A stretch of DNA of 64,000 nucleotides, taken from Stenotrophomonas rhizophila (GTDB taxonomy: Bacteria > Pseudomonadota > Gammaproteobacteria > Xanthomonadales > Xanthomonadaceae). The notes beneath the pieces were generated by a model, which saw nothing but the letters and a program-made list of their open reading frames with translations, was not told the DNA's origin and searched no databases. Below are positions 28,471 through 37,459 of this stretch, in pieces (the first letter of the stretch is position 1; every line of letters starts with the position of its first letter). The position numbers and the translations under genes were made by a program. The DNA is taken from contig NZ_RJKV01000001.1 of the NCBI RefSeq assembly GCF_003751305.1, positions 661,581-725,580 on the forward strand. The letters run 5' to 3'.

Positions 28471-29295
28471 TTAGAACCCGAAGATTTCCTTGCCGAGTGC
28501 GAACACCGGCAGGGCGGCAAGCACGCCGTCAATGCGATCCAGCACGCCGCCATGGCCGGGGATGATGTGCCCCGAGTCCTTGGCACCGGCGTGACGCTTG
28601 ATCAGGCTTTCGTACAGATCGCCCAGCACCGAAGCGAACACGGTGACCACGGCGGTGATGACCAGGCCGACCAGATGACCGCTGTCGATGCCGGCCAGCC
28701 AGCCGAAGCCCAGCGCCACGATCAGGCCGGCGACCATGCCGCCGCCCAGGCCTTCCCAGGTCTTGTTGGGACTGATGCGCGGGGCCAGCTTGGTGCGGCC
28801 GAAGGTGCGGCCGGCGAAGTAGGCGCCCGAATCGGCGGCCCAGACCACGGCCAGCGCGGTCAGCAGCCACAGGTGGCCGTTGTCACCGCTGGCATGGATG
28901 AGCACCAGCGAGGCCCAGGCCGGAACGATCGCCAGCGTGCCGGCCAGCAGCTTGAGCGCACGCGCCGGGCTGCTCGGGCTGGCGCCGAAGTTGAAGAAGC
29001 GCAGCCACAGCAGTGCCAGCAACCACCACCCGATGCCGACCAGCGCGGCGATCTGGTACAGCACCAGCGAGCCCGCATCGGCCCACACGATCAGCACCAT
29101 CAGCACCAGGTTCAGCACCAGCAGGACGGTGCGGGCGAGGGTGTCTTCGACGTCGGCCAGCTTCAGCCATTCCCACAGCCCGATCAGGAACACGGCGGCG
29201 GCGGCGGCGGCCAGCCACTGGGTCGGCAGCATGAGGATGGCGAGGATGGCGACCGGCGCCATGATCAGCGCGGCGATGACTCGGGTCTTGGTCAT
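28471..29295 (-). CDS. cdsA: Phosphatidate cytidylyltransferase
   Basis: A 274-residue multi-pass membrane enzyme that makes CDP-diacylglycerol from phosphatidate and CTP. About eight hydrophobic helices are visible. The C-terminal signature starts at [12 protein letters not shown] and continues [12 protein letters not shown], ending with [17 protein letters not shown]. The start overlaps the uppS stop by ATGA. Confidence 0.96.
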   Translation of the reverse strand: MTKTRVIAALIMAPVAILAILMLPTQWLAAAAAAVFLIGLWEWLKLADVEDTLARTVLLVLNLVLMVLIVWADAGSLVLYQIAALVGIGWWLLALLWLRFFNFGASPSSPARALKLLAGTLAIVPAWASLVLIHASGDNGHLWLLTALAVVWAADSGAYFAGRTFGRTKLAPRISPNKTWEGLGGGMVAGLIVALGFGWLAGIDSGHLVGLVITAVVTVFASVLGDLYESLIKRHAGAKDSGHIIPGHGGVLDRIDGVLAALPVFALGKEIFGF

Positions 29296-30062
29296 GGGGA
29301 AGAGGTCTCGGTGGCCAAGGCGGCGATCTGGGCGCTGGTCAGGCCGAAACGGCGTTCACGCGCGGCGTAGGCGTCGATCGCCTCCTGCAGGACGGCGGCA
29401 TCGAACTCGGGCCACAGTACGTCGGTGAACCACAGTTCGGTGTAAGCCAGCTGCCACAGCAGGAAATTGCTGATGCGGGTATCGCCGCCGGTGCGGATGA
29501 ACAGGTCCGGGGGCGGCAGGTCGGCCAGCGCCACCCGGCTGCTGAGCATTGCTTCGTCGATCTGCTCGGGGAGCAGGCGACCGGCCGCGACCTCGGCGGC
29601 GAGCTCGCGCGCCGCACGGGCGATGTCCTGGCGACCGCCGTAGCTGGCGGCGATGCTCAGGGTCATCGCACGGTTGCCGGCGGTGCGTTGTTCGGCCAGT
29701 TGCATGCGGCTGACCAGCCCGGCGCCGAAGCGCTCACGCTCGCCGATGAAACGTACGCGCACGCCACGGCGATGCAGCTCGTCCACTTCGCGGTCGAGTG
29801 CATTGAGGAACAGCTTCATCAGCGCGTCGACCTCATCGGTCGGCCGGCCCCAGTTTTCACTGGAGAAGGCGAACAGGGTCAGCGCGGCGATGCCGTGGTC
29901 GAGGCAGAAATCGATGGTGCGGTTGACCGCGCGCGCGCCGGCACGATGGCCGATCACGCGCGGGCGACGACGCTTCTGCGCCCAACGCCCGTTGCCATCC
30001 ATGATGATGGCAACGTGGCGCGGCATGGGCGCGGCAGAACTGCTGGTCGGGGCCTGGGACAT
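29292..30062 (-). CDS. uppS: Isoprenyl transferase (undecaprenyl diphosphate synthase)
   Basis: A 256-residue cis-prenyltransferase that makes undecaprenyl diphosphate, the lipid carrier for peptidoglycan and O antigen. HVAIIMDGNGRWA contains catalytic Asp22. FSSENWGRP and the RTGGDTRISNFLLWQ stretch complete the signature. It lies five bases after frr and overlaps cdsA, matching the frr-uppS-cdsA-dxr order of gammaproteobacteria. Confidence 0.97.
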   Translation of the reverse strand: MSQAPTSSSAAPMPRHVAIIMDGNGRWAQKRRRPRVIGHRAGARAVNRTIDFCLDHGIAALTLFAFSSENWGRPTDEVDALMKLFLNALDREVDELHRRGVRVRFIGERERFGAGLVSRMQLAEQRTAGNRAMTLSIAASYGGRQDIARAARELAAEVAAGRLLPEQIDEAMLSSRVALADLPPPDLFIRTGGDTRISNFLLWQLAYTELWFTDVLWPEFDAAVLQEAIDAYAARERRFGLTSAQIAALATETSSP

Positions 30063-30067
30063 AGGGC

Positions 30068-30625
30068 TCAGACTGCCATCAGTTCCTTTTCTTTCTCGGC
30101 GACAACACTATCGACGTCCTTGATGGACTTGTCGGTCAGCTTCTGGATGTCGTCTTCGCCGCGCTTCTTGTCGTCTTCGCTGATCGCCTTGTCCTTGATC
30201 AGGCTGGCGATCGCCTTGTTGGCGTCCTGGCGGATGTTGCGGATGGCGATCTTGGCGCCTTCGCCTTCCTTCTGCACCTGCTTGCCCAGCTCCTTGCGGC
30301 GCTCTTCGGTCGGCGGCGGCAGGTTCAGGCGGATGACGGTGCCGGCCACGTTCGGGGTCAGGCCGAGGTCGGAGGCGTAGATCGCCTTCTCGACGTCCTT
30401 GATCATGCCCTTGTCGAACAGCGTGATGACCAGCGAATGGCCTTCGGAAACGCTGATCGAGGCGACCTGGTTCAGGGGGGTGTCGGTGCCGTAGGCCTTG
30501 ACGGTGATGCGATCCAGCAGGGCCGGGGAAGCACGGCCGGTGCGGATGGAGGTGAGGGTGTGCTTCAGAGCATCGATGCTCTTTGCCATGCGCGTCTGCG
30601 CGTCCTGCTTGATTTCGTTGAGCAT
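30068..30625 (-). CDS. frr: Ribosome-recycling factor
   Basis: A 185-residue protein of exactly the usual length that splits post-termination ribosomes with EF-G. The sequence begins [17 protein letters not shown], with the family [11 protein letters not shown] and [10 protein letters not shown] segments. AGGAT before the ATG at 30625 sets the start; a longer frame to 30646 is open but lacks a ribosome site. Confidence 0.97.
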   Translation of the reverse strand: MLNEIKQDAQTRMAKSIDALKHTLTSIRTGRASPALLDRITVKAYGTDTPLNQVASISVSEGHSLVITLFDKGMIKDVEKAIYASDLGLTPNVAGTVIRLNLPPPTEERRKELGKQVQKEGEGAKIAIRNIRQDANKAIASLIKDKAISEDDKKRGEDDIQKLTDKSIKDVDSVVAEKEKELMAV

Positions 30626-30659
30626 CGCCCGAATCCTGGATGTCACTGGGAATCGGGCG

Positions 30660-30665
30660 ATTATA
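30660..30665 (-). promoter_or_regulatory. Probable frr operon -10 box
   Basis: The minus strand reads TATAAT here, 34 bases before the frr start and in the pyrH-frr gap. No good -35 is visible; a hairpin (CGAAGA/TCTTCG, 30668-30683) lies just upstream. It implies that frr can be transcribed apart from pyrH. Confidence 0.5.
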
Positions 30666-30697
30666 GGCGAAGAAGGGTCTTCGCCGGGCCGTTCAGG

Positions 30698-30717
30698 GCG
30701 CAGGCGTGGGCCTGCGC
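30698..30717. terminator. Hairpin after pyrH
   Basis: A perfect 8-bp stem GCGCAGGC/GCCTGCGC with a 4-base loop lies 6 bases after the pyrH stop. It has no U-tract, so termination may be partial. Confidence 0.45.
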
Positions 30718-30723
30718 TCAGGC

Positions 30724-31452
30724 TCAGCTGTTGTCGCGGCCCTGCACCAGGGTGCCGATGTTGTCGCCGTGCAGGATCTTGAGCAGTTCGCCCGGCTGGC
30801 CCATGTCGAACACGCGCAGCGGCAGATCGCTGTCACGGGCCAGGGCGAAGGCGGCGGTGTCCATCACTTCCAGACCGCGGCGGATGACTTCGTCATAGGT
30901 CAGGCTGTCGAAACGGACCGCATCGCTGTACTTGTTCGGATCCTTGTCGTACACGCCGTCGACCTTGGTGGCCTTCAGCAGCAGGTCCGCGCCGATTTCG
31001 ATCGCGCGCAGGGCGGCGCCGGAATCGGTGGTGAAGAACGGGCTGCCGACGCCGGCGGCAAAGATGACCAGACGGCCTTTTTCCAGATGGCGGATCGCGC
31101 GGCGACGGATGTAGTCCTCGCAGACGTCGTTGATCTTGATGGCGCTCATCACGCGGGCCTTGGCGCCCAGCTTCTCCAGGGCGTCCTGCATGGCCAGCGC
31201 ATTGATCACGGTGGCCAGCATGCCCATCTGGTCGCCGGTGACCCGGTCCATGCCGCCGGCGGCCAGACCGGCGCCGCGGAAGATGTTGCCGCCGCCGATC
31301 ACCAGCGCCACTTCGGCACCGGCAGCCTGCGCTTCCATCACCTCACGGGCGAGACGGTGAATGACCTTGGGGTCGATGCCGTAGTCCTCGTCTCCCATCA
31401 GCGCCTCCCCGGAAACTTTCAACAGGATGCGGCGATAGGCGAGCTTTGACAT
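30724..31452 (-). CDS. pyrH: UMP kinase
   Basis: A 242-residue kinase that phosphorylates UMP to UDP, allosterically controlled in most bacteria by GTP and UTP. Signature parts: [24 protein letters not shown] and the [12 protein letters not shown] segment. The ATG at 31452 gives the family N terminus MSKLAYRR. In many bacteria pyrH directly follows tsf; here a HDOD-GGDEF gene lies between. Confidence 0.97.
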   Translation of the reverse strand: MSKLAYRRILLKVSGEALMGDEDYGIDPKVIHRLAREVMEAQAAGAEVALVIGGGNIFRGAGLAAGGMDRVTGDQMGMLATVINALAMQDALEKLGAKARVMSAIKINDVCEDYIRRRAIRHLEKGRLVIFAAGVGSPFFTTDSGAALRAIEIGADLLLKATKVDGVYDKDPNKYSDAVRFDSLTYDEVIRRGLEVMDTAAFALARDSDLPLRVFDMGQPGELLKILHGDNIGTLVQGRDNS

Positions 31453-31483
31453 GGCGATCTCTGGGTGCGTGGAAAACGCCCGG

Positions 31484-31489
31484 ATTCTA
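31484..31489 (-). promoter_or_regulatory. Probable pyrH -10 box
   Basis: The minus strand reads TAGAAT, about 32 bases before the pyrH start, with GATGAC as a poor -35 about 16 bases upstream. It agrees with pyrH having its own promoter downstream of the HDOD-GGDEF gene. Confidence 0.4.
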
Positions 31490-31585
31490 CTGGAAGCCGG
31501 GTCATCGGGCAGCATAAATCTGCTGCACTGCGGCAAATGATGGCCTCGAGCCAAGGCGGCAAGGGCGCACCACCGGGGCAGGGGA

Positions 31586-33085
31586 TCAGGCCGGCGCAGT
31601 CCCCGGCGAGCGTGCGATGACGCGGTTGCGGCCCAGGTTCTTGGAACGGTACAGCACGTCGTCGGCGGCCTTCAGCAGGTCCTGAACATCGGCGAAACGC
31701 TCGTAGCCGCCCTGGGTCGCCACACCGGCCGAGAAGGTCACGAACAGGGGGCCGCTGGGCACTTCGGCCATCGGGGTGTTGACGATGTTGGCCAGTACCC
31801 GGCGCACCACTTCCAGCGCCACCGGCTCGGTGGTGTTGGGCAGCAGCGCGATGAATTCCTCGCCGCCGAAGCGGGCCACGGTGTCGCTGTTGCGCAGCTG
31901 TTCCTGCAGCTTGCTGGCGAACATGCGCAGGACCTGGTCGCCCATCAGATGGCCGTGCGCGTCGTTGATCTTCTTGAAGTCATCCAGATCGATGAAGGCC
32001 ACCGACAGCGGCCAGCCATGCCGGGTGGCGCGCAGGAATTCCTGCTCGAGCACGGCTTCCAGCTGGCGGCGGTTGAGCACGCCGGTGAGGGCGTCGCGGT
32101 GGGCCTGTTCGGCCAGCCGGTTGGCACGCGCCTCGAACTCATCGGCACGCTGGCGGGCCAGGGCCGCGTCCTGCACCTCGCGCAGGTTGCGCAGGGTCGC
32201 CAGCTCCTGGGCGTGATCGATCAGCTGCTGGACGCGCGAGGGCGAGAACAGCGGGGTCTCGAACAGGGCGCTGATGTCCGGCAGGGATTCACCGATCCGG
32301 GTCAGCACCTGGTCGAACTGGGCACTGTCCAGCCCGAGGGTGTCGTGCACCTGCTGCAGCGCGTGTTCGCGCGCGGCGTCGGCATCGGCGCTGAGCCAGA
32401 TATCGGCCACTGCGCCGGACAGGGCAACGCAGCTCTGGAAGCTGTCCTCGCCATCAACCGGCGATTCACTGCGCGCGATGCTGTCCACCAGGTAGCGCGG
32501 CAGGCCCCACTCTTCGGTGATCCATGCGCCGACATCGGCATGCGTGCACTGCAGGTGTTCACGCTCCAGCGCCACCAGGGCGTCGTTGTCAGTGGCCTGG
32601 CGCAGCAAAGGCAGGTACGTGTCCGGTTGGGTCTGGGCGAGGGCGAGGATGCCGATGTCCTGCAGCAGGCCGGCCAGCATCAGCTCTTCGGCCTTGCGCA
32701 GGCCGCGGGCCTGGCCGAGCAGGCTGGCGGCCAGTGCGCTGAGAATGCTGCGGCGCCAGGCGCGCTCGCGCAGGTCCTGGCCATCGCCGGCGGCGGTCAG
32801 TCCCTGCGTCACGGTGAAACCCAGCGCGAGCGTCACGGTCGCGTTGAGGCCAAGCATGGTCAGTGCCTGGCCGAGGTTTTCGATGCGTCGGCGGCTGGCA
32901 TACAGCGGCGAATTGGCGATACGCAGCATGCGGGCACTCAGCGCCATGTCGATGGCGATGATGTCGGCGGCGGTGGTGATGTCCGCTTCCGGGTCCTGCG
33001 CCAGTTCGATGATGCGCAGGGCAATACCGGGCGGGGAAGGCAGGTTGCGGCAGAGCGCCAGGGCGGCTGTCAGCTCGGGAGGCAT
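31586..33085 (-). CDS. HDOD-GGDEF protein, probable diguanylate cyclase
   Basis: A 499-residue soluble protein. Residues about 8-210 form a HDOD domain ([20 protein letters not shown], described by its start), a scaffold often found with signalling modules. A coiled linker at about 285-330 leads to a GGDEF domain. The active site is GGEEF at 407-411, and RNSD at 398-401 is the product-inhibition I-site, five residues before GGEEF as usual. The protein is therefore predicted to make cyclic di-GMP and be feedback-inhibited. The ATG at 33085 lacks a clear ribosome site. The gene lies between tsf and pyrH and after the tsf terminator. Confidence 0.85.
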   Translation of the reverse strand: MPPELTAALALCRNLPSPPGIALRIIELAQDPEADITTAADIIAIDMALSARMLRIANSPLYASRRRIENLGQALTMLGLNATVTLALGFTVTQGLTAAGDGQDLRERAWRRSILSALAASLLGQARGLRKAEELMLAGLLQDIGILALAQTQPDTYLPLLRQATDNDALVALEREHLQCTHADVGAWITEEWGLPRYLVDSIARSESPVDGEDSFQSCVALSGAVADIWLSADADAAREHALQQVHDTLGLDSAQFDQVLTRIGESLPDISALFETPLFSPSRVQQLIDHAQELATLRNLREVQDAALARQRADEFEARANRLAEQAHRDALTGVLNRRQLEAVLEQEFLRATRHGWPLSVAFIDLDDFKKINDAHGHLMGDQVLRMFASKLQEQLRNSDTVARFGGEEFIALLPNTTEPVALEVVRRVLANIVNTPMAEVPSGPLFVTFSAGVATQGGYERFADVQDLLKAADDVLYRSKNLGRNRVIARSPGTAPA

Positions 33086-33217
33086 GGCGGGGTTTTCAAT
33101 ATGTTGGGGCAAGAATACCTGAGGTGGATCACAGTTTTGTCCCTGATTTCTTGCGTTGACGCGGCAGATCGGTTTGGAAGTATTGCCCTGATCCGGCACA
33201 CAAAGCAAAACCAACGG

Positions 33218-33253
33218 ACAAAAAAAAGAAGCCGCGGAATCCGCGGCTTCTTT
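33218..33253 (-). terminator. tsf rho-independent terminator
   Basis: AAAGAAGCCGCGG and CCGCGGCTTCTTT make a perfect 13-bp stem with loop AAT. On the minus strand it ends in seven T. It closes the rpsB-tsf transcript. Confidence 0.92.
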
Positions 33254-33277
33254 CGTACCACATTCGAGCGGTGAAGA

Positions 33278-34156
33278 TCAGGCCAGGCCGGCCTGCTTCA
33301 TCACTTCGGCGGCGTAGTCTTCCACCACCTTCTCGATGCCTTCGCCGACCGCCAGGCGCTGGAAGCCGACCACGTCGGCACCGGCGGCCTTCAGGACCTG
33401 CTCGACCGACTGGTTGGTGTCCAGCACGTACGGCTGGCCGTACAGGGTCACTTCGTTGACGATCTTGGCGATCTTGCCGCTGATGATCTTTTCCAGGATA
33501 TCGGCCGGCTTGGACTTGTCCTTGTCGGACATCTTGGCCAGTTCGATTTCCTTTTCCTTGGCAACGAACTCGGCCGGCACATCGGCCGCCTTGTTGTGCG
33601 GCGGGTTCATGGCAGCCACGTGCATGGCCAGGCCACGGGCCAGCTCTTCGTTGCCACCGGCCAGCTCGACCAGCACGCCGATGCGGCCGCCGTGCACGTA
33701 GGCAGCGACGTTGTTGGTCGATTCCAGACGCACGATGCGACGCACGTCGACCTTCTCGCCGACCTTGGCGATGACGGCGGCGCGGGCTTCTTCGATCGTC
33801 TCGCCGGTCGGCAGCTTGGCGGCCTTCAGGGCGTCGATGTCAGCAGCGCCCGAGCTCAGGGCGGTGGCGGCAACGGCCTTGGTGAAGTCCAGGAAGTTGC
33901 TGTCCTTGGCGACGAAGTCGGTTTCGGAGTTGACTTCGACCAGCACGGCCTTGCCGCCGTCCTGGGCCGCCACGATGATGCCTTCGGCAGCCACGCGGTC
34001 AGCCTTCTTGTCGGCCTTGGCCAGGCCGGACTTGCGCAGCCATTCGGCCGAGGCGTCGATGTCGCCGCCGTTTTCGACGAGTGCCTTCTTGCACTCCATC
34101 ATGCCGGCGCCAGTGCGCTCGCGCAGTTCCTTGACCAGGGAAGCAGTGATTTCCAC
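33278..34156 (-). CDS. tsf: Translation elongation factor Ts
   Basis: A 292-residue guanine nucleotide exchange factor for EF-Tu. It starts with GTG at 34156 ([18 protein letters not shown], an N terminus typical of the family). The signature [14 protein letters not shown] and the core [10 protein letters not shown] follow. The gene is downstream of rpsB as in nearly all bacteria. Confidence 0.97.
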   Translation of the reverse strand: MEITASLVKELRERTGAGMMECKKALVENGGDIDASAEWLRKSGLAKADKKADRVAAEGIIVAAQDGGKAVLVEVNSETDFVAKDSNFLDFTKAVAATALSSGAADIDALKAAKLPTGETIEEARAAVIAKVGEKVDVRRIVRLESTNNVAAYVHGGRIGVLVELAGGNEELARGLAMHVAAMNPPHNKAADVPAEFVAKEKEIELAKMSDKDKSKPADILEKIISGKIAKIVNEVTLYGQPYVLDTNQSVEQVLKAAGADVVGFQRLAVGEGIEKVVEDYAAEVMKQAGLA

Positions 34157-34183
34157 GGGATTTCCTCACGAAAGAAAGGGGTT

Positions 34184-34273
34184 GGGCCGGCATGGTGGCC
34201 GGCCCGTGTGACAGGTGTCCTGTCGTCGCGCCATCGGCAGCGGACAGGAACGGTGGGCGCGCTGCGCCCACCG
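34184..34273. terminator. Two hairpins in the rpsB-tsf gap
   Basis: CGGTGGGCGC/GCGCCCACCG (34251-34273, loop GCT) and GGGCCGGC/GCCGGCCC (34184-34205) are perfect inverted repeats in the 127-bp gap. Neither is followed by a U-tract on the minus strand. They may cause partial termination or protect mRNA ends, adjusting tsf relative to rpsB. Confidence 0.45.
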
Positions 34274-34283
34274 TGGGCCTGGA

Positions 34284-35135
34284 TCAGGCCTGGGCTTCGC
34301 CAGCGGCCGGAGCGTCGGCAGCCGGGGCTTCAGCGGCCGGAGCGGCCGGAGCGGCAGCAGCCTTCTTGGCCGGAGCGCGGCGGGCCGGCTTGGCTTCTTC
34401 GGCGGCGGCAGCGTCGGCGAACTCTTCTTCACGGACGGTGGCAGCGTGCGGAGCAGCAGCCTTGCCTTCCAGCACGGCGTCGGCGGCAGCGCGGGCGTAC
34501 AGCTGCACAGCGCGGATGGCGTCGTCGTTGCCCGGGATCGCGTAATCGACCAGTTCCGGGTTGTAGTTGGTATCGACGACAGCGATCACCGGGATGCCGA
34601 GCTTCTTGGCTTCCTTGATGGCGATGTCTTCGTGGCCGATATCGATGACGAAGATCGCGTCGGGCAGACGGTTCATGTCCTTGATGCCGCCCAGCGAGGC
34701 TTCCAGCTTGTCGCGCTCGCGACGCAGGCCCAGCACTTCGTGCTTGACCAGCTTGTCGAAGCTGCCGTCGGTTTCACCGGCTTCCAGTTCCTTCAGGCGG
34801 GCAACCGACTGCTTCACGGTACGGAAGTTGGTCAGGGTGCCGCCCAGCCAACGCTGGTTCATGAAGGGCATGCCGCAACGCTCGGCTTCTTCACGGATCG
34901 ACTCGCGGGCGCTGCGCTTGGTGCCCAGGAACAGGATGGTGCCGCGCTTCTGCGCAACGCTGGAAATGAAGTTCATCGCGTCATTGAAGAGCGGAACGGT
35001 CTTTTCCAGGTTGATGATGTGGATCTTGCCGCGGGCGCCGAAGATGTACTGGCCCATCTTGGGGTTCCAGTAACGGGTCTGGTGGCCGAAATGGACGCCG
35101 GCTTCCAGCATCTGACGCATGGTGACCTGGGGCAT
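34284..35135 (-). CDS. rpsB: 30S ribosomal protein S2
   Basis: A 283-residue S2 protein. The start at 35135 has AGGAG and gives [19 protein letters not shown], the universal S2 start. RWNPKM-like and [10 protein letters not shown] parts are present, and the [19 protein letters not shown] segment is intact. The C terminus carries an extra about 45-residue Ala/Pro/Lys-rich tail ([14 protein letters not shown]), longer than E. coli S2. Confidence 0.97.
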   Translation of the reverse strand: MPQVTMRQMLEAGVHFGHQTRYWNPKMGQYIFGARGKIHIINLEKTVPLFNDAMNFISSVAQKRGTILFLGTKRSARESIREEAERCGMPFMNQRWLGGTLTNFRTVKQSVARLKELEAGETDGSFDKLVKHEVLGLRRERDKLEASLGGIKDMNRLPDAIFVIDIGHEDIAIKEAKKLGIPVIAVVDTNYNPELVDYAIPGNDDAIRAVQLYARAAADAVLEGKAAAPHAATVREEEFADAAAAEEAKPARRAPAKKAAAAPAAPAAEAPAADAPAAGEAQA

Positions 35136-35151
35136 TGCAGTAACTCCTGAT

Positions 35152-35210
35152 AAGGAACCGGCCGCCACGGGTAATAGTTGGGCGGTCCGCCGCAAGGCGG
35201 GTGGTTCCGG
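35152..35210 (-). ncRNA. Putative rpsB (S2) leader element
   Basis: In the 5' UTR on the minus strand, GGAACC at 35203-35208 pairs with GGTTCC at 35154-35159. It encloses a hairpin CCGCC-TTGC-GGCGG and a GCCGCC/GGCGGT pairing option that allows a pseudoknot. The AGGAG site follows immediately. Position and structure match autoregulatory S2 leaders of gammaproteobacteria; the identity is inference. Confidence 0.5.
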
Positions 35211-35347
35211 GGTTTGGCTTCCCTGTCGCTTCCGTGACCGAACTCCTTGCGGAGCACCCCGGCACGGATATGGGCGGCAGGTGTGGATTCACCGGTGACG
35301 TCCGGTGTTGACGTGTTTCACGCGAAAGGACGCGGGAAATCCAGTCG

Positions 35348-35377
35348 ATTATAGCCCGGTCTGAGCCGGGGCTGCAA
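35348..35377 (-). promoter_or_regulatory. rpsB promoter
   Basis: The minus strand has a consensus -10 TATAAT at 35348-35353 and a weak -35 TTGCAG at 35372-35377 (18-base spacing). It lies about 210 bases before the rpsB start, and the -10 overlaps the stop codon of the upstream pilus chaperone gene. It leaves a structured leader of about 200 nt. Confidence 0.65.
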
Positions 35378-36062
35378 TCCTGGGTGCGGCGGCGGGCAGG
35401 GCGGCCTCTGCTGCGTGGTCCAGGCGGGCCCGGAAACGGCCGCCGGCATACCCGTCCGGGCGGGATGGCAGGGCCCAGCTGCGGTGGCTGTGGGGCAGGA
35501 CGTAGCCTGCAAGCCCATCGATCAAGGGCTGGCGCCGCCCCTGCTCATCCACGAACACCAGGTCGGCCAGGTGTGCGTGGGCGTCACCGTCATTATAGAG
35601 GTGCAGCCGGGGAATGGCCGGGCTGCCTTCAGCGATCACGTGCAGGCGGGAGGTCGGGGGCGCGCCGGTGGCCGGCTCAAGGAAGACCGGCAGTGAGTAG
35701 CGGGGCTGCGCTGGGGCCGCGCCGGGGGCGGGGGTGAGGATCAGGCGGTAGCCCTGCTGGGCACCCTGCGGTGTACCCCCCAGCCGGACGACCCGCAGGC
35801 GCTGGCTCCGGCCAGCCGGGATAGTCAGGTGCACCGGACTGACGACCACCTCGGCGGCTGGCAGCAGGTGCTCTTCGTCGCCCTGCTGGGTCCAGCGATA
35901 CAGGCGGGCCTGTCCCGTCCACGCGGTCGGCTCGGGATTGTCCAGCCACAGCGCTGCATGCGCCGGGCCGGCCGGAACCGAGACACTGACCGGCCGGATA
36001 TCCAGCGCGTGTGCGGGCACGATGCATCCGCCTGCCAACAGGGCTGCCAGCAGTCGGCGCAT
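35349..36062 (-). CDS. Second periplasmic pilus chaperone of the Csu-type locus
   Basis: A 237-residue chaperone of the archaic/Csu chaperone-usher type. The signal peptide starts MRRLLAALLAGGCIVPAHA. Two immunoglobulin-like domains follow: the first has the donor-strand region RSQRLRVVRLG, the second a GYVLPHSHRSWAL stretch. It is equivalent in layout to the 248-residue chaperone at 39812-40558. ATG at 36062 overlaps the preceding stop (TGATG), so it is coupled to the mini-subunit gene. Having two chaperones in one locus is uncommon. Confidence 0.85.
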   Translation of the reverse strand: MRRLLAALLAGGCIVPAHALDIRPVSVSVPAGPAHAALWLDNPEPTAWTGQARLYRWTQQGDEEHLLPAAEVVVSPVHLTIPAGRSQRLRVVRLGGTPQGAQQGYRLILTPAPGAAPAQPRYSLPVFLEPATGAPPTSRLHVIAEGSPAIPRLHLYNDGDAHAHLADLVFVDEQGRRQPLIDGLAGYVLPHSHRSWALPSRPDGYAGGRFRARLDHAAEAALPAAAPRIAAPAQTGL

Positions 36063-36340
36063 CAGTAGGTCACGGTGATGGTGGCCGACGCTGCGCCAGT
36101 GGCACCGTCGATTGGCGGGCTCAGCGCCGCGACGTGTGCAGGCACGGGATGGTCGCCATCGCTGCGCTGCCGGGCCGGTTGGCAGGCGGCGTTGCGCGCT
36201 CCGGCACCGTGGCAATCGGCCATGATCCGTACGCCGATGCGCAGGGCGCCGACGCCGGTGCCCGGCCGAGCGGCAGCGGGCGCCGTAGCGCAGGCAGCCA
36301 GCAGGCAGGCGAGGACGAGAGAGGGAGGGCGCGCGGGCAT
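36062..36340 (-). CDS. Mini spore-coat-U-like pilus subunit
   Basis: A 92-residue exported protein. A signal peptide (MPARPPSLVLACLLAACATAP) precedes a very short mature part. The region IGVRIMADCHG resembles the first strand and Cys of SCPU (spore coat U) domains. The C terminus SATITVTY matches the conserved last strand found in the other two subunits here (TITATITY and LITVTITY). The usual SCPU domain has about 130-150 residues, so the middle is missing. It lies between the tip subunit and second chaperone and overlaps the latter. It is either a genuinely small subunit or a degenerate one. Confidence 0.6.
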   Translation of the reverse strand: MPARPPSLVLACLLAACATAPAAARPGTGVGALRIGVRIMADCHGAGARNAACQPARQRSDGDHPVPAHVAALSPPIDGATGAASATITVTY

Positions 36341-36409
36341 CGAACATCGGACGGCAGGGGATGCGACCGTTAGCGGCCAGGAAGTGGGCGTCTTGAGGGC
36401 CTGCCACCC

Positions 36410-37459
36410 TTAATAGGTGATGGTTACCGTGATCAGGTCGTTGTAGCTCCCCTGGGCGGGAATCGCACCCGTCGTCGGCGGGGCCCGGCCGTAGACGGTA
36501 AGCGTCTGTGCGCTTCCGTTGCCGGTGCCGGCCTGGGTGTCGGTGTTGATCGTGTTGCCCCAGCGCTGCGAGCGCGCCGCGTCGCGGTACAGCTCGTAGG
36601 GGATGTAGTAGACGCTGCTGTCCGGCGCGGTGAAACGCATGCGCCGGACGTTTCCGAGCGCGTTCTGCCCGTTGTTCAGGCCGATGCTGTAGGCGGTACG
36701 GTTGATGCAGGTCAGACCGATCGTCGAGGTGCGATCAAGATTGGCGGTGATGGCGCCAGCGTTGCTGCCGAAGTCCATGTCGGTGGTGACGTAGGTGCTG
36801 CACTGGGGCAGCACGTTGGCGCTGACCGTGAACGGAAATGCGCCGTCAGCGGTCTTGTGGCCAGTGACGCCGCTGGTGCTGGTGCACAGCGCCGGGGGCT
36901 GGGCAGTGCCGATGATGCTCTCGTTGTAGGCGTATTCCAGACTCACGTTGGCAGCATTGAAGCTGCTGGAGAAAGCGCCGGCCGACAGCACCTGGGCGGC
37001 GGGAATCTGGCCATACAGGGTCACCGCCTGCGCGCCGCTGCCGCCGGTTAGCAAGGGCACGCCGTAACTGAGTGTCACCACCGCTGCCGCCGGTGACGCG
37101 CCGGGTACGGCACCCCACACCGTGGTGCGGCCCGCATTGCTGTAGAGCTGGAACGCCATCGGATCGGCCGTGGCATTGGTCATGCTGCGGCTCGGCAGCA
37201 GCGTGCTGCCGGTGCTGCCCGGGCCGATCTTCAGGCAGGCGCGCACGCTGGCACTGCCCAGAACGCTCAGCGCGGCAGTGTTGCAGGTGATGGTGAAACT
37301 GGTCATGGCGTTGGTCGGGCTCGCCGCGCCATTGGCGATGGTGCCGAATGCCAGTGCCGTCGGTGCCGTGGCCGTGCACGTAGTATCCGCACGCGACGCC
37401 GTTGCCCAGCACAGCGCCACCAACGCCAACATGATCGCAAGCAGCCGGGGGGCAATCAT
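36410..37459 (-). CDS. Spore coat U domain pilus subunit, tip-adhesin-like (CsuE-like)
   Basis: A 349-residue exported protein with two SCPU domains: residues about 25-190 and about 200-349. The second ends in the typical LITVTITY strand. Signal peptide at 1-24. Paired Cys residues (TCTA, TCNT, CLKI; LCTS, QCST, TCIN) would give disulfides. Two-domain SCPU proteins at the 3' side of an usher gene are tip adhesins in Csu systems. The start overlaps the usher stop by ATGA. Confidence 0.85.
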   Translation of the reverse strand: MIAPRLLAIMLALVALCWATASRADTTCTATAPTALAFGTIANGAASPTNAMTSFTITCNTAALSVLGSASVRACLKIGPGSTGSTLLPSRSMTNATADPMAFQLYSNAGRTTVWGAVPGASPAAAVVTLSYGVPLLTGGSGAQAVTLYGQIPAAQVLSAGAFSSSFNAANVSLEYAYNESIIGTAQPPALCTSTSGVTGHKTADGAFPFTVSANVLPQCSTYVTTDMDFGSNAGAITANLDRTSTIGLTCINRTAYSIGLNNGQNALGNVRRMRFTAPDSSVYYIPYELYRDAARSQRWGNTINTDTQAGTGNGSAQTLTVYGRAPPTTGAIPAQGSYNDLITVTITY

